A DNA stretch of 64,000 bases from Microplitis mediator (GCF_029852145.1 NC_079976.1:13501104-13565103), one strand, 5' to 3'; shown: positions 1-14,300, counted from the first letter of the stretch. The notes: a model not told the origin generated them from the letters alone. Made by a program: numbers and translations.

Positions 1-1075
1 AATGACACAAAGTACAACTGATTGGCAAAAAATTAAGTGATAGTACTTTGCAAAGTATCCGCCACCATATACTTGTATGTTATTTGAATGAAAATAACAA
101 TTCATTTGAACGCCGGCTCGTACTAGTATGAGTTGTCGGCTGTTCATAAAGTAAGATATACAAATGCTTACAATTTTATATGTTAACGTACAAAAGACAA
201 AAACTACTAAACATAATGAGACATATTGAAAAAACTTAAGTTATGGTGGTAAACTTAAGAGCCAAAAATATAATATAAAAGACAACTATGTCAGATTAAG
301 AAAAAAAAAAGAAAAAATTTATAGATGTCAAAAAATGACACAAAGTACAAGTGATTGGCAAAAAATTAAGTGATAGTACGTTGCAAACTATCCGCCGCCA
401 TATACTTGCGTGTTATTTGAATGAAAATAACAATTCATTTTAACGCCGGCTCGTACTAGTATGAGTTGTCGGCTGTTCATAAAGTACGCATACAAATGCT
501 TACAATTTTATATGTTAACGTACAAAAGACAAAAACGACTAAACATAATGGCACATATTGAAAAAACTTAAGTTATGGTGGTAAACTTAAGAGCCAAAAA
601 TATAATATAAAAGACAACTATGTCAGATTAAGAAAAAAAAAGGAAAAAATTTATAGATGTCAAAAAATGACACAAAGTACAACTGATTGGCAAAAAATTA
701 AGTGATAGTACTTTGCAAACTATCCGCCGCCATATACTTGTATGTTATTTGAATGAAAATAACAATTCATTTTAACGCCGGCTCGTACTAGTATGAGTTG
801 TCGGCTGTTCATAAAGTACGCATACAAATGCTTACAATTTTATATGATAACGTACAAAAGACAAAAACTACTAAACATAATGGCACATATTGAAAAAACT
901 TAAGTTATGGTGGTAAACTTAAGAGCCAAAAATATAATATAAAAGACAACTATGTCAGATTAAGAAAAAAAAAGAAAAAAATTTATACATGTCAAAAAAT
1001 GACACAAAGTACAACTGATTGGCAAAAAATTAAGTGATAGTACTTTGCAAAGTATCCGCCACCATATACTTGTAT

Positions 1076-1103
1076 GTTATTTGAATGAAAATAACAATTC
1101 ATT
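1076..1103. other. Two overlapping, mutually exclusive hairpin dyads in the monomer
   Basis: GTTATT-tgaatgaa-AATAAC (1076-1095) and AATGAA-aataacaa-TTCATT (1084-1103) are each perfect 6-bp inverted repeats with 8-nt spacers. They share bases, so only one could extrude at a time. The arrangement is present in nearly every monomer. A few copies break an arm (GAATAAAAAT, or TTGATTGAAAA in the CCTCGG sub-variant). Confidence 0.7.
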
Positions 1104-1105
1104 CG

Positions 1106-1141
1106 AACGCCGGCTCGTACTAGTATGAGTTGTCGGCTGTT
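1106..1141. other. Extended near-palindrome centred on TACTAGTA in the monomer
   Basis: The centre CTCGTACTAGTATGAG (1114-1129) is a 16-bp palindrome with one non-complementary pair (G against T). It is flanked by GCCG (1109-1112) and CGGC (1134-1137), and outside these by AAC and GTT. It is the most GC-rich and one of the most constant parts of the monomer across the window. Sequence symmetry is seen directly; a protein-binding or structural role is inference. Confidence 0.75.
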
Positions 1142-1147
1142 CATAAA

Positions 1148-1167
1148 GTAAGCATACAAATGCTTAC
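1148..1167. other. 8-bp perfect dyad, GTAAGCAT-acaa-ATGCTTAC (class B)
   Basis: Perfect 8-bp inverted repeat with a 4-nt spacer. Class A copies have GTACGCAT, which breaks one pair, so the class-defining base decides whether the dyad is perfect. Confidence 0.75.
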
Positions 1168-1230
1168 AATTTTATATGTTAACGTACAAAAGACAAAAAC
1201 TACTAAACATAATGGCACATATTGAAAAAA

Positions 1231-1255
1231 CTTAAGTTATGGTGGTAAACTTAAG
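1231..1255. other. 8-bp perfect dyad, CTTAAGTT-9 nt-AACTTAAG
   Basis: Perfect inverted repeat with spacer ATGGTGGTA, present in most monomers. The transposon at 35452 inserted in the right arm of this dyad. In a subset of right-array monomers a 5-bp deletion (CTTAA) removes most of the left arm. Confidence 0.75.
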
Positions 1256-1321
1256 AGCCAAAAATATAATATGAAAGACAACTATGTCAGATTAAGAAAA
1301 ATAAAGGAAAAAATTTATATA

Positions 1322-1336
1322 TGTCAAAAAATGACA
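1322..1336. other. 5-bp dyad TGTCA-aaaaa-TGACA
   Basis: Perfect 5-bp inverted repeat with a 5-A spacer, next to the A-tract of the monomer. It occurs in most copies; some have ATGACAAAAAATGACA, which loses one arm. Confidence 0.6.
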
Positions 1337-1372
1337 CAAAGTACAAGTGATTGGCAAAAAATTAAGTGATAG

Positions 1373-1704
1373 TACTTTGCAAACTATCCGCCGCCATATA
1401 CTTGCATGTTATTTGAATGAAAATAACAATTCATTTTAACGCCGGCTCGTACTAGTATGAGTTGTCGGCTGTTCATAAAGTACGCATACAAATGCTTACA
1501 ATTTTATATGTTAACGTACAAAAGACAAAAACTACTAAACATAATGGCACATATTGAAAGAACTTAAGTTATAGTGGTAAACTTAAGAGCCAAAAATATA
1601 ATATAAAAGACAACTATGTCAGATTAAGAAAAAAAAAAGAAAAAATTTATAGATGTCAAAAAATGACACAAAGTACAAGTGGTTGGCAAAAAATTAAGTG
1701 ATAG
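1373..1704 (+). repeat. Reference class A satellite monomer (332 bp)
   Basis: The more common class. It carries AAACTATCCGCCGCC, CATTTTAACGCC and GTACGCATAC at the three sites that define class B. A further sub-variant has TTGCATG in place of TTGTATG, as in this copy. Class A forms almost the whole left array and is interspersed with class B in the right array. Confidence 0.85.
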
Positions 1705-4700
1705 TACTTTGCAAACTATCCGCCGCCATATACTTGCATGTTATTTGAATGAAAATAACAATTCATTTTAACGCCGGCTCGTACTAGTATGAGTTGTCGG
1801 CTGTTCATAAAGTACGCATACAAATGCTTACAATTTTATATGTTAACGTACAAAAGACAAAAACTACTAAACATAATGGCACATATTGAAAGAATTTAAG
1901 TTATGGTGGTAAACTTAAGAGCCAAAAATATAATATAAAAGACAACTATGTCAGATTAAGAAAAAAAAAAGAAAAAATTTATAGATGTCAAAAAATGACA
2001 CAAAGTACAAGTGATTGGCGAAAAATTAAGTGATAGTACTTTGCAAACTATCCGCCGCCATATACTTGTTTGTTATTTGAATGAAAATAACAATTCATTT
2101 TAACGCCGGCTCGTACTAGTATGAGTTGTCGGCTGTTCATAAAGTACGCATACAAATGCTGACAATTTTATATGATAACGTACAAAAGACAAAAACTACT
2201 AAACATAATGGCACATATTGAAAAAACTTAAGTTATGGTGGTAAACTTAAGAGCCAAAAATATAATATAAAAGACAACTATGTCAGATTAAGAAAAAAAA
2301 AAGAAAAAATTTATAGATGTCAAAAAATGACTCAAAGTACAAGTGATTGGCAATAAATTAAGTGATAGTACTTTGCAAACTATCCGCCGCCACATACTTG
2401 TATGTTATTCGAATGAAAATAACAATTCATTTTAACGCCGGCTCGTACTAGTATGAGTTGTCGGCTGTTCATAAAGTACGCATACAAATGCTTACAATTT
2501 TATATGTTAACGTACAAAAGACAAAAACTACTAAACATAATGGCACATATTGAAAAAACTTAAGTTATGGTGGTAAACTTAAGAGCCAAAAATATAATAT
2601 AAAAGACAACTATGTCAGATTAAGAAAAAAAAAGGAAAAAATTTAGATATGTCAAAAAATGACACAAAGTACAACTGATTGGCAAAAAATTAAGTGATAG
2701 TACTTTGCAAAGTATCCGCCACCATATACTTGTATGTTATTTGAATGAAAATAACAATTCATTTGAACGCCGGCTCGTACTAGTATGAGTTGTCGGCTGT
2801 TCATAAAGTAAGCATACAAATGCTTACAATTTTATATGTTAACGTACAAAAGACAAAAACTACTAAACATAATGGCACATATTGAAAAAACTTAAGTTAT
2901 GGTAGTAAACTTAAGAGCCAAAAATATAATATAAAAGACAACTATGTCAGATTAAGAAAAAAAAAAGAAAAAATTTATAGATGTCAAAAAATGACACAAA
3001 GTACAAGTGATTGGCAAAAAATTAAGTGATAGTACGTTGCAAACTATCCGCCGCCATATACTTGTATGTTATTTGAATGAAAATAACAATTCATTTTAAC
3101 GCCGGCTCGTACTAGTAAGGGTTGTCGGCTGTTCATAAAGTACGCATACAAATGCTTACAATTTTATATGATAACGTACAAAAGACAAAAACTACTAAAC
3201 ATAATGGCACATATTGAAAAAACTTAAGTTATGGTGGTAAACTTAAGAGCCAAAAATATAATATAAAAGACAACTATGTCAGATTAAGAAAAAAAAAGAA
3301 AAAAATTTATTTATGTCAAAAAATGACAGAAAGTACAAGTGATTGGCAAAAAATTAAGTGATAGTACTTTGCAAACTATCCGCCGCCAAATACTTGTATG
3401 TTATTTGAATGAAAATAACAATTCATTTAAACGCCGGCTCGTACTAGTATGAGTTGTCGGCTGTTCATAAAGTACGCATACAAATGCTTACAATTTTATA
3501 TGTTAACGTACAAAAGACAAAAACTACTAAACATAATGGCACATATTGAAAAAACTTAAGTTATGGTGGTAAACTTAAGAGCCAAAAATATAATATGAAC
3601 GACAACTATGTCAGATTAAGAAAAATAAAGAAAAAAATTTATATATGTCAAAAAATGACACAAAGTACAAGTGATTGGCAAAAAATTAAGTGATAGTACT
3701 TTGCAAACTATCCGCCGCCATATACTTGCATGTTATTTGAATGAAAATAACAATTCATTTTAACGCCGGCTCGTACTAGTATGAGTTGTCGGCTGTTCAT
3801 AAAGTACGCATACAAATGCTTACAATTTTATATGTTAACGTACAAAAGACAAAAACTACTAAACATAATGGCCCATATTGAAAAAACTTAAGTTATGGTG
3901 GTAAACTTAAGAGACAAAAATATAATATAAAAGACAACTATGTCAGATTAAGAAAAAAAAAGGAAAAAATTTATATATGTCAAAAAATGACACAAAGTAC
4001 AAGTGATTGGCAAAAAATTAAGTGATAGTACTTTGCAAACTATCCGCCGCCATATACTTGTATGTTATTTGAATGAAAATAACAATTCATTTTAACGCCA
4101 GCTCGTACTAGTATGAGTTGTCGGCTGTTCATAAAGTACGCATACAAAGGCTTACAATTTTATATGATAACGTACGAAAGACAAAAACTACTAAACATAA
4201 TGGCACATATTGAAAAAACTTAAGTTATGGTGGTAAACTTAAGAGCCAAAAATATAATATAAAAGACAACTATGTCAGATTAAGAAAAAAAAAGGAAAAA
4301 ATTTAGATATGACAAAAAATGACACAAAGTACAACTGATTGGCAGAAAATTAAGTGATAGTACTTTGCAAACTATCCACCGCCGGATACTTGTATGTTAT
4401 TTGAATAAAAATAACAATTCATTTTAACGCCGGCTCGTACTAGTATGAGTTGTCGGCTGTTCATAAAGTACGCATACAAATGCTTACAATTTTATATGTT
4501 AACGTACAAAAGACAAAAACTACTAAACATAATGGCACATATTGAAAAAACTTAAGTTATGGTGGTAAACTTAAGAGCCAAAAATATAATATAAAAGACA
4601 ACTATGTCAGATTAAGAAAAAAAAAGGAAAAAATTTAGATATGACAAAAAATGACACAAAGTACAACTGATTGGCAGAAAATTAAGTGATAGTACTTTGC

Positions 4701-7700
4701 AAACTATCCACCGCCATATACTTGTATGTTATTTGAATGAAAATAACAATTCATTTTAACGCCGGCTCGTACTAGTATGAGTTGTCGGCTGTTCATAAAG
4801 TACGCATACAAATGCTTACAATTTTATATGTTAACGTACAAAAGACAAAAACTACTAAACATAATGGCACATATTGAAAAAACTTAAGTTATGGTGGTAA
4901 ACTTAAGAGACAAAAATATAATATAAAAGACAACTATGTCAGATTAAGAAAAAAAAAGGAAAAAATTTATAGATGTCAAAAAATGACACAAAGTACAACT
5001 GATTGGCAAAAAATTAAGTGATAGTACTTTGCAAACTATCCGCCGCCATATACTCGTATGTTATTTGAATGAAAATATTAATTCATTTTAACGCCGGCTC
5101 GTACTAGTATGAGTTGTCGGCTGTTCATAAAGTACGCATACAAATGCTTACAATTTTATATGTTAACGTACAAAAGACAAAAACTACTAAACATAATGGC
5201 ACATATTGAAAAAACTTAAGTTATGGTGGTAAACTTAAGAGCCAAAAATATAATATGAACGACAACTATGTCAGATTAAGAAAAATAAAGAAAAAAATTT
5301 ATATATGTCAAAAAATGACACAAAGTACAAGTGATTGGCAAAAAATTAAGTGATAGTACTTTGCAAACTATCCGCCGCCATATACTTGCATGTTATTTGA
5401 ATGAGAATAACAATTCATTTTAACGCCGGCTCGTACTAGTATGAGTTGTCGGCTGTTCATAAAGTACGCATACAAATGCTTACAATTTTATATGTTAACG
5501 TACAAAAGACAAAAACTACTAAACATAATGGCACATATTGAAAAAACTCAAGTTATGGTGGTAAACTTAAGAGCCAAAAATATAATATGAAAGACAACTA
5601 TGTCAGATTAAGAAAAATAAAGGAAAAAATTTATATATGTCAAAAAATGACACAAAGTACAAGTGATTGGCAAAAAATTAAGTGATAGTACTTTGCAAAC
5701 TATCCGCCGCCATATACTTGCATGTTATTTGAATGAAAATAACAATTCATTTTAACGCCGGCTCGTACTAGTATGAGTTGTCGGCTGTTCATAAAGTACG
5801 CATACAAATGCTTACAATTTTATATGTTAACGTACAAAAGACAAAAACTACTAAACATAATGGCACATATTGAAAGAACTTAAGTTATAGTGGTAAACTT
5901 AAGAGCCAAAAATATAATATAAAAGACAACTATGTCTGATTAAGAAAAAAAAAAGAAAAAATTTATATATGTCAAAAAATGACACAAAGTACAAGTGATT
6001 GGCAAAAAATTAAGTGATAGTATTTTGCAAACTATCCGCCGCCATATACTTGTATGTTATTTGAATGAAAATAACAATTCATTTTAACGCCGGCTCGTAC
6101 TAGTATGAGTTGTCGGCTGTTCATAAAGTACGCATACAAATGCTTACAATTTTATATGATAACGTACAAAAGACAAAAACTACTAAACATAATGGCACAT
6201 GTTGAAAAAACTTAAGTTATGGTGGTAAACTTAAGAGCTAAAAATATGATATAAAAGACAACTATGTCAGATTAAGAAAAAAAAAGGAAAAAATTTAGAT
6301 ATGACAAAAAATGACACAAAGTACAACTGATTGGCAGAAAATTAAGTGATAGTACTTTGCAAACTATCCACCGCCATATACTTGTATGTTATTTGAATAA
6401 AAATAACAATTCATTTTAACGCCGGCTCGTACTAGTATGAGTTGTCGGCTGTTCATAAAGTACGCATACAAATGCTTACAATTTTATATGTTAACGTACA
6501 AAAGACAAAAACTACTAAACATAATGGCTTATATTGAAAAAACTTAAGTTATGGTGGTAAACTTAAGAGCCAAAAATATAATATACAAGACAACTATGTC
6601 AGATTAAGAAAAAAAAAGGAAAAAATTTATAGATGTCAAAAAATGACACAAAGTACAACTGATTGGCAAAAAATTAAGTGATAGTACTTTGCAAACTATC
6701 CGCCGCCATATACTCGTATGTTATTTGAATGAAAATAACAATTCATTTTAACGCCGGCTCGTACTAGTATGAGTTGTCGGCTGTTCATAAAGTACGCATA
6801 CAAATGCTTACAATTTTATATGTTAACGTACAAAAGACAAAAACTACTAAACATAATGGCACATATTGAAAAAACTTAAGTTATGGTGGTAAACTTAAGA
6901 GCCAAAAATATAATATGAACGACAACTATGTCAGATTAAGAAAAATAAAGAAAAAAATTTATATATGTCAAAAAATGACACACAGTACAAGTGATTGGCA
7001 AAAAATTAAGTGATAGTACTTTGCAAACTATCCGCCGCCATATACTTGCATGTTATTTGAATGAAAATAACAATTCATTTTAACGCCGGCTCGTACTAGT
7101 ATGAGTTGTCGGCTGTTCATAAAGTACGCATACAAATGCTTACAATTTTATATGTTAACGTACAAAAGACAAAAACTACTAAACATAATGGCACATATTG
7201 AAAAAACTTAAGTTATGGTGGTAAACTTAAGAGCCAAAAATATAATATAAAAGACAACTATGTCAGATTAAGAAAAAAAAAGAAAAAAATTTATATATGT
7301 CAAAAAATGACACAAAGTACAACTGATTGGCAAAAAATTAAGTGATAGTACTTTGCAAAGTATCCGCCACCATATACTTGTATGTTATTTGAATGAAAAT
7401 AACAATTCATGTGAACGCCGGCTCGTACTAGTATGAGTTGTCGGCTGTTCATAAAGTAAGCATACAAATGCTTACAATTTTATATGTTAACGTACAAAAG
7501 ACAAAAACTACTAAACATAATGGCACATATTGAAAAAACTTAAGTTATGGTGGTAAACTTAAGAGCCAAAAATATAATATAAAAGACAACTATGTCAGAT
7601 TAAGAAAAATAAAGGAAAAAATTTATATATGTCAAAAAATGACACAAAGTACAAGTGATTGGCAAAAAATTAAGTGATAGTACTCTGCAAACTATCCGCC

Positions 7701-10700
7701 GCCATATACTTGCATGTTATTTGAATGAAAATAACAATTCATTTTAACGCCGGCTCGTACTAGTATGAGTTGTCGGCTGTTCATAAAGTACGCATACAAA
7801 TGCTTACAATTTTATATGTTAACGTACAAAAGACGAAAACTACTAAACATAATGGCACATATTGAAAAAACTTAAGTTATGGTGGTAAACTTAAGAGCCA
7901 AAAATATAATATAAAAGACAACTATGTCAGATTAAGAAAAAAAAAAGAAAAAATTTATAGATGTCAAAAAATGACACAAAGTACAAGTGATTGGCAAAAA
8001 ATTAAGTGATAGTACTTTGCAAACTATCCGCCGCCACATACTTGTATGTTATTCGAATGAAAATAACAATTCATTTTAACGCCGGCTCGTACTAATATGA
8101 GTTGTCGGCTGTTCATAAAGTACGCATACAAATGCTTACAATTTTATATGTTAACGTACAAAAGACAAAAACTACTAAACATAATGGCACATATTGAAAA
8201 AACTTAAGTTATGGTGGTAAACTTAAGAGCCAAAAATATAATATAAAAGACAACTATGTCAGATTAAGAAAAAAAAAGGAAAAAATTTAGATATGTCAAA
8301 AAATGACACAAAGTACAACTGATTGGCAAAAAATTAAGTGATAGTACTTTGCAAAGTATCCGCCACCATATACTTGTATGTTATTTGAATGAAAATAACA
8401 ATTCATTTTAACGCCGGCTCGTACTAGTATGAGTTGTCGGCTGTTCATAAAGTACGCATACAAATGCTTACAATTTTATATGTTAACGTACAAAAGACAA
8501 AAACTACTAAACATAATGGCACATATTGAAAAAACTTAAGTTATGGTGGTAAACTTAAGAGACAAAAATATAATATAAAAGACAACTATGTCAGATTAAG
8601 AAAAAAAAAGGAAAAAATTTATAGATGTCAAAAAATGACACAAAGTACAACTGATTGGCAAAAAATTAAGTGATAGTACTTTGCAAACTATCCGCCGCCA
8701 TATACTTGCATGTTATTTGAATGAAAATAACAATTCATTTTAACGCCGGCTCGTACTAGTATGAGTTGTCGGCTGTTCATAAAGTACGCATCCAAATGCT
8801 TACAATTTTATATGTTAACGTACAAAAGACAAAAACTACTAAACATAATGGCACATATTGAAAAAACTTAAGTTATGGTGGTAAACTTAAGAGCCAAAAA
8901 TATAATATGAACGACAACTATGTCAGATTAAGAAAAATAAAGAAAAAAATTTATATATGTCAAAAAATGACACAAAGTACAAGTGATTGGCAAAAAATTA
9001 AGTGATAGTACTTTGCAAACTATCCGCCGCCATATACTTGCATGTTATTTGAATAAAAATAACAATTCATTTTAACGCCGGCTCGTACTAGTATGAGTTG
9101 TCGGCTGTTCATAAAGTACGCATACAAATGCTTACAATTTTATATGTTAACGTACAAAAGACAAAAACTACTAAACATAATGGCACATATTGAAAAAACT
9201 TAAGTTATGGTGGTAAACTTAAGAGCCAAAAATATAATATGAAAGACAACTATGTCAGATTAAGAAAAATAAAGGAAAAAATTTATATATGTCAAAAAAT
9301 GACACAAAGTACAAGTGATTGGCAAAAAATTAAGTGATAGTACTTTGCAAACTATCCGCCGCCATATACTTGCATGTTATTTGAATGAAAATAACAATTC
9401 ATTTTAACGCCGGCTCGTACTAGTATGAGTTGTCGGCTGTTCATAAAGTACGCATACAAATGCTTACAATTTTATATGTTAACGTACAAAAGACAAAAAC
9501 TACTAAACATAATGGCACATATTGAAAGAACTTAAGTTATAGTGGTAAACTTAAGAGCCAAAAATATAATATAAAAGACAACTATGTCTGATTAAGAAAA
9601 AAAAAAGAAAAAATTTATAGATGTCAAAAAATGACACAAAGTACAAGTGATTGGCAAAAAATTAAGTGATAGTACTTTGCAAACTATCCGCCGCCATATA
9701 CTTGTATGTTATTTGAATGAAAATAACAATTCATTTTAACGCCGGCTCGTACTAGTATGAGTTGTCGGCTGTTCATAAAGTACGCATACAAATGCTTACA
9801 ATTTTATATGATAACGTACAAAAGACAAAAACTACTAAACATAATGGCACATATTGAAAAAACTTAAGTTATGGTGGTAAACTTAAGAGCCAAAAATATA
9901 ATATAAAAGACAACTATGTCAGATTAAGAAAAAAAAAGGAAAAAATTTAGATATGACAAAAAATGACACAAAGTACAACTGATTGGCAGAAAATTAAGTG
10001 ATAGTACTTTGCAAACTATCCACCGCCGGATACTTGTATGTTATTTGAATAAAAATACTAATTCATTTTAACGCCGGCTCGTACTAGTATGAGTTGTCGG
10101 CTGTTCATAAAGTACGCATACAAATGCTTACAATTTTATATGATAACGTACAAAAGACAAAAACTACTAAACATAATGGCACATATTGAAAAAACTTAAG
10201 TTATGGTGGTAAACTTAAGAGCCAAAAATATAATATAAAAGACAACTATGTCAGATTAAGAAAAAAAAAGGAAAAAATTTAGATATGACAAAAAATGACA
10301 CAAAGTACAACTGATTGGCAGAAAATTAAGTGATAGTACTTTGCAAACTATCCACCGCCATATACTTGTATGTTATTTGAATGAAAATAACAATTCATTT
10401 TAACGCTGGCTCGTACTAGTATGAGTTGTCGGCTGTTCATAAAGTACGCATACAAATGCTTACAATTTTATATGTTAACGCACAAAAGACAAAAACTACT
10501 AAACATAATGGCACATATTGAAAAAACTTAAGTTATGGTGGTAAACTTAAGAGACAAAAATATAATATAAAAGACAACTATGTCAGATTAAGAAAAAAAA
10601 AGGAAAAAATTTATAGATGTCAAAAAATGACACAAAGTACAACTGATTGGCAAAAAATTAAGTGATAGTACTTTGCAAACTATCCGCCGCCATATACTCG

Positions 10701-11370
10701 TATGTTATTTGAATGAAAATAACAATTCATTTTAACGCCGGCTCGTACTAGTATGAGTTGTCGGCTGTTCATAAAGTACGCATACAAATGCTTACAATTT
10801 TATATGTTAACGTACAAAAGACAAAAACTACTAAACATAATGGCACATATTGATAAAACTTAAGTTATGGTGGTAAACTTAAGAGCCAAAAATATAATAT
10901 AAAAGACAACTATGTCAGATTAAGAAAAAAAAAGGAAAAAATTTAGATATGACAAAAAATGACACAAAGTACAACTGATTGGCAGAAAATTAAGTGATAG
11001 TACTTTGCAAACTATCCACCGCCATATACTTGTATGTTATTTGAATGAAAATAACAATTCATTTTAACGCCGGCTCGTACTAGTATGAGTTGTCGGCTGT
11101 TCATAAAGTACGCATACAAATGCTTACAATTTTATATGTTAACGTACAACAGACAAAAACTACTAAACATAATGGCACATATTGAAAAAACTTAAGTTAT
11201 GGTGGTAAACTTAAGAGCCAAAAATATAATATGAACGACAACTATGTCAGATTAAGAAAAATAAAGAAAAAAATTTATATATGTCAAAAAATGACACAAA
11301 GTACAAGTGATTGGCAAAAAATTAAGTGATAGTACTTTGCAAACTATCCGCCGCCATATACTTGCATGTT

Positions 11371-14300
11371 ATTTGAATGAAAATAACAATTCATTTTAAC
11401 GCCGGCTCGTACTAGTATGAGTTGTCGGCTGTTCATAAAGTACGCATACAAATGCTTACAATTTTATATGTTAACGTACAAAAGACAAAAACTACTAAAC
11501 ATAATGGCACATATTAAAAAATCTTAAGTTATGGTGGTAAACTTAAGAGCCAAAAATATAATATAAAAGACAACTATGTCAGATTAAGAAAAAAAAAGGA
11601 AACAATTTAGATATGTCAAAAAATGACACAAAGTACAACTGATTGGCAAAAAATTAAGTGATAGTACTTTGCAAAGTATCCGCCACCATATACTTGTATG
11701 TTATTTGAATGAAAATAACAATTCATTTGAACGCCGGCTCGTACTAGTATGAGTTGTCGGCTGTTCATAAAGTAAGCATACAAATGCTTACAATTTTATA
11801 TGTTAACGTACAAAAGACAAAAACTACTAAACATAATGGCACATATTGAAAAAACTTAAGTTATGGTGGTAAACTTAAGAGTCAAAAATATAATATAAAA
11901 GACAACTATGTCAGATTAAGAAAAAAAAAAGAAAAAATTTATAGATGTCAAAAAATGACACAAAGTACAAGTGATTGGCAAAAAATTAAGTGATAGTACG
12001 TTGCAAACTATCCGCCGCCATATACTTGTATGTTATTTGAATGAAAATAACAATTCATTTTAACGCCGGCTCGTACTAGTATGAGTTGTCGGCTGTTCAT
12101 AAAGTACGCATACAAATGCTTACAATTTTATATGATAACGTACAAAAGACAAAAACTACTAAACATAATGGCACATATTGAAAAAACTTAAGTTATGGTG
12201 GTAAACTTAAGAGCCAAAAATATAATATAAAAGACAACTATGTCAGATTAAGAAAAAAAAAGAAAAAAATTTATATATGTCAAAAAATGACACAAAGTAC
12301 AACTGATTGGCAAAAAATTAAGTGATAGTACTTTGCAAACTATCCGCCGCCATATACTCGTATGTTATTTGAATGAAAATAACAATTCATTTTAACGCCG
12401 GCTCGTACTAGTATGAGTTGGCGGCTGTTCATAAAGTAAGCATACAAATGCTTACAATTTTATATGTTAACGTACAAAAGACAAAAACTACTAAACATAA
12501 TAGCACATATTGAAAAAACTTAAGTTATGGTGGTAAACTTAAGAGCCAAAAATAAAATATAAAAGACAACTATGTCAGATTAAGAAAAAAAAAGAAAAAA
12601 ATTTATATATGTCAAAAAATGACACAAAGTACAAGTGATTGGCAAAAAATTAAGTGATAGTACTTTGCAAACTATCCGCCGCCATATACTTGCATGTTAT
12701 TTGAATGAAAATAACAATTCATTTTAACGCCGGCTCGTACTAGTATGAGTTGTCGGCTGTTCATAAAGTACGCATACAAATGCTTACAATTTTATATGTT
12801 AACGTACAAAAGACAAAAACTACTAAACATAATGGCACATATTGAAAAAACTTAAGTTATGGTGGTAAACTTAAGAGCCAAAAATATAATATGAAAGACA
12901 ACTATGTCAGATTAAGAAAAATAAAGGAAAAAATTTATATATGTCAAAAAATGACACAAAGTACAAGTGATTGGCAAAAAATTAAGTGATAGTACTTTGC
13001 AAACTATCCGCCGCCATATACTTGCATGTTATTTGAATGAAAATAACAATTCATTTTAACGCCGGCTCGTACTAGTATGAGTTGTCGGCTGTTCATAAAG
13101 TACGCATACAAATGCTTACAATTTTATATGTTAACGTACAAAAGACAAAAACTACTAAACATAATGGCACATATTGAAAAAACTTAAGTTATGGTGGTAA
13201 ACTTAAGAGCAAAAAATATAATATGAACGACAACTATGTCAGATTAAGAAAAATAAAGAAAAAAATTTATATATGTCAAAAAATGACACAAAGTACAAGT
13301 AATTGGCAAAAAATTAAGTGATAGTACTTTGCAAACTATCCGCCGCCATATACTTGCATGTTATTTGAATAAAAATAACAATTCATTTTAACGCCGGCTC
13401 GTACTAGTATGAGTTGTCGGCTGTTCATAAAGTACGCATACAAATGCTTACAATTTTATATGTTAACGTACAAAAGACAAAAACTACTAAACATAATGGC
13501 ACATATTGAAAAAACTTAAGTTATGGTGGTAAACTTAAGAGCCAAAAATATAATATGAAAGACAACTATGTCAGATTAAGAAAAATAAAGGAAAAAATTT
13601 ATATATGTCAAAAAATAACACAAAGTACAAGTGATTGGCAAAAAATTAAGTGATAGTACTTTGCAAACTATCCGCCGCCATATACTTGCATGTTATTTGA
13701 ATGAAAATAACAATTCATTTTAACGCCGGCTCGTACTAGTATGAGTTGTCGGCTGTTCATAAAGTACGCATACAAATGCTTACAATTTTATATGTTAACG
13801 TACGAAAGACAAAAACTGCTAAACATAATGGCACATATTGAAAGAACTTAAGTTATAGTGGTAAACTTAAGAGCCAAAAATATAATATAAAAGACAACTA
13901 TGTCTGATTAAGAAAAAAAAAAGAAAAAATTTATAGATGTCAAAAAATGACACAAAGTACAAGTGATTGGCAAAAAATTAAGTAATAGTACTTTGCAAAC
14001 TATCCGCCGCCATATACTTGTATGTTATTTGAATGAAAATAACAATTCATTTTAACGCCGGCTCGTACTAGTATGAGTTGTCGGCTGTTCATAAAGTACG
14101 CATACAAATGCTTACAATTTTATATGATAACGTACAAAAGACAAAAACTACTAAACATAATGGCACATATTGAAAAAACTTAAGTTATGGTGGTAAACTT
14201 AAGAGCCAAAAATATAATATAAAAGACAACTATGTCAGATTAAGAAAAAAAAAGGAAAAAATTTAGATATGACAAAAAATGACACAAAGTACAACTGATT

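Larger units (their letters stand above)
1041..1372 (+). repeat. Reference class B satellite monomer (332 bp)
   Basis: One unit counted from TACTTTGC to the next TACTTTGC. Class B carries three linked variants: AAAGTATCCGCCACC, a G before AACGCC (usually CATTTGAACGCC; this copy has CATTCGAACGCC) and GTAAGCATAC. In order the monomer holds a GC-richer core (AACGCCGG to CGGCTGTT), a TATGTTAACGTAC stretch, a CTTAAG-flanked dyad, an A-tract (AGAAAAATAAAGG here, a longer pure A-run elsewhere) and TGTCAAAAAATGACA. Class B copies occur for example near 52, 2707, 7357, 11673, 41088, 42410, 44403, 50699, 54353, 57668 and 63637. Confidence 0.85.
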
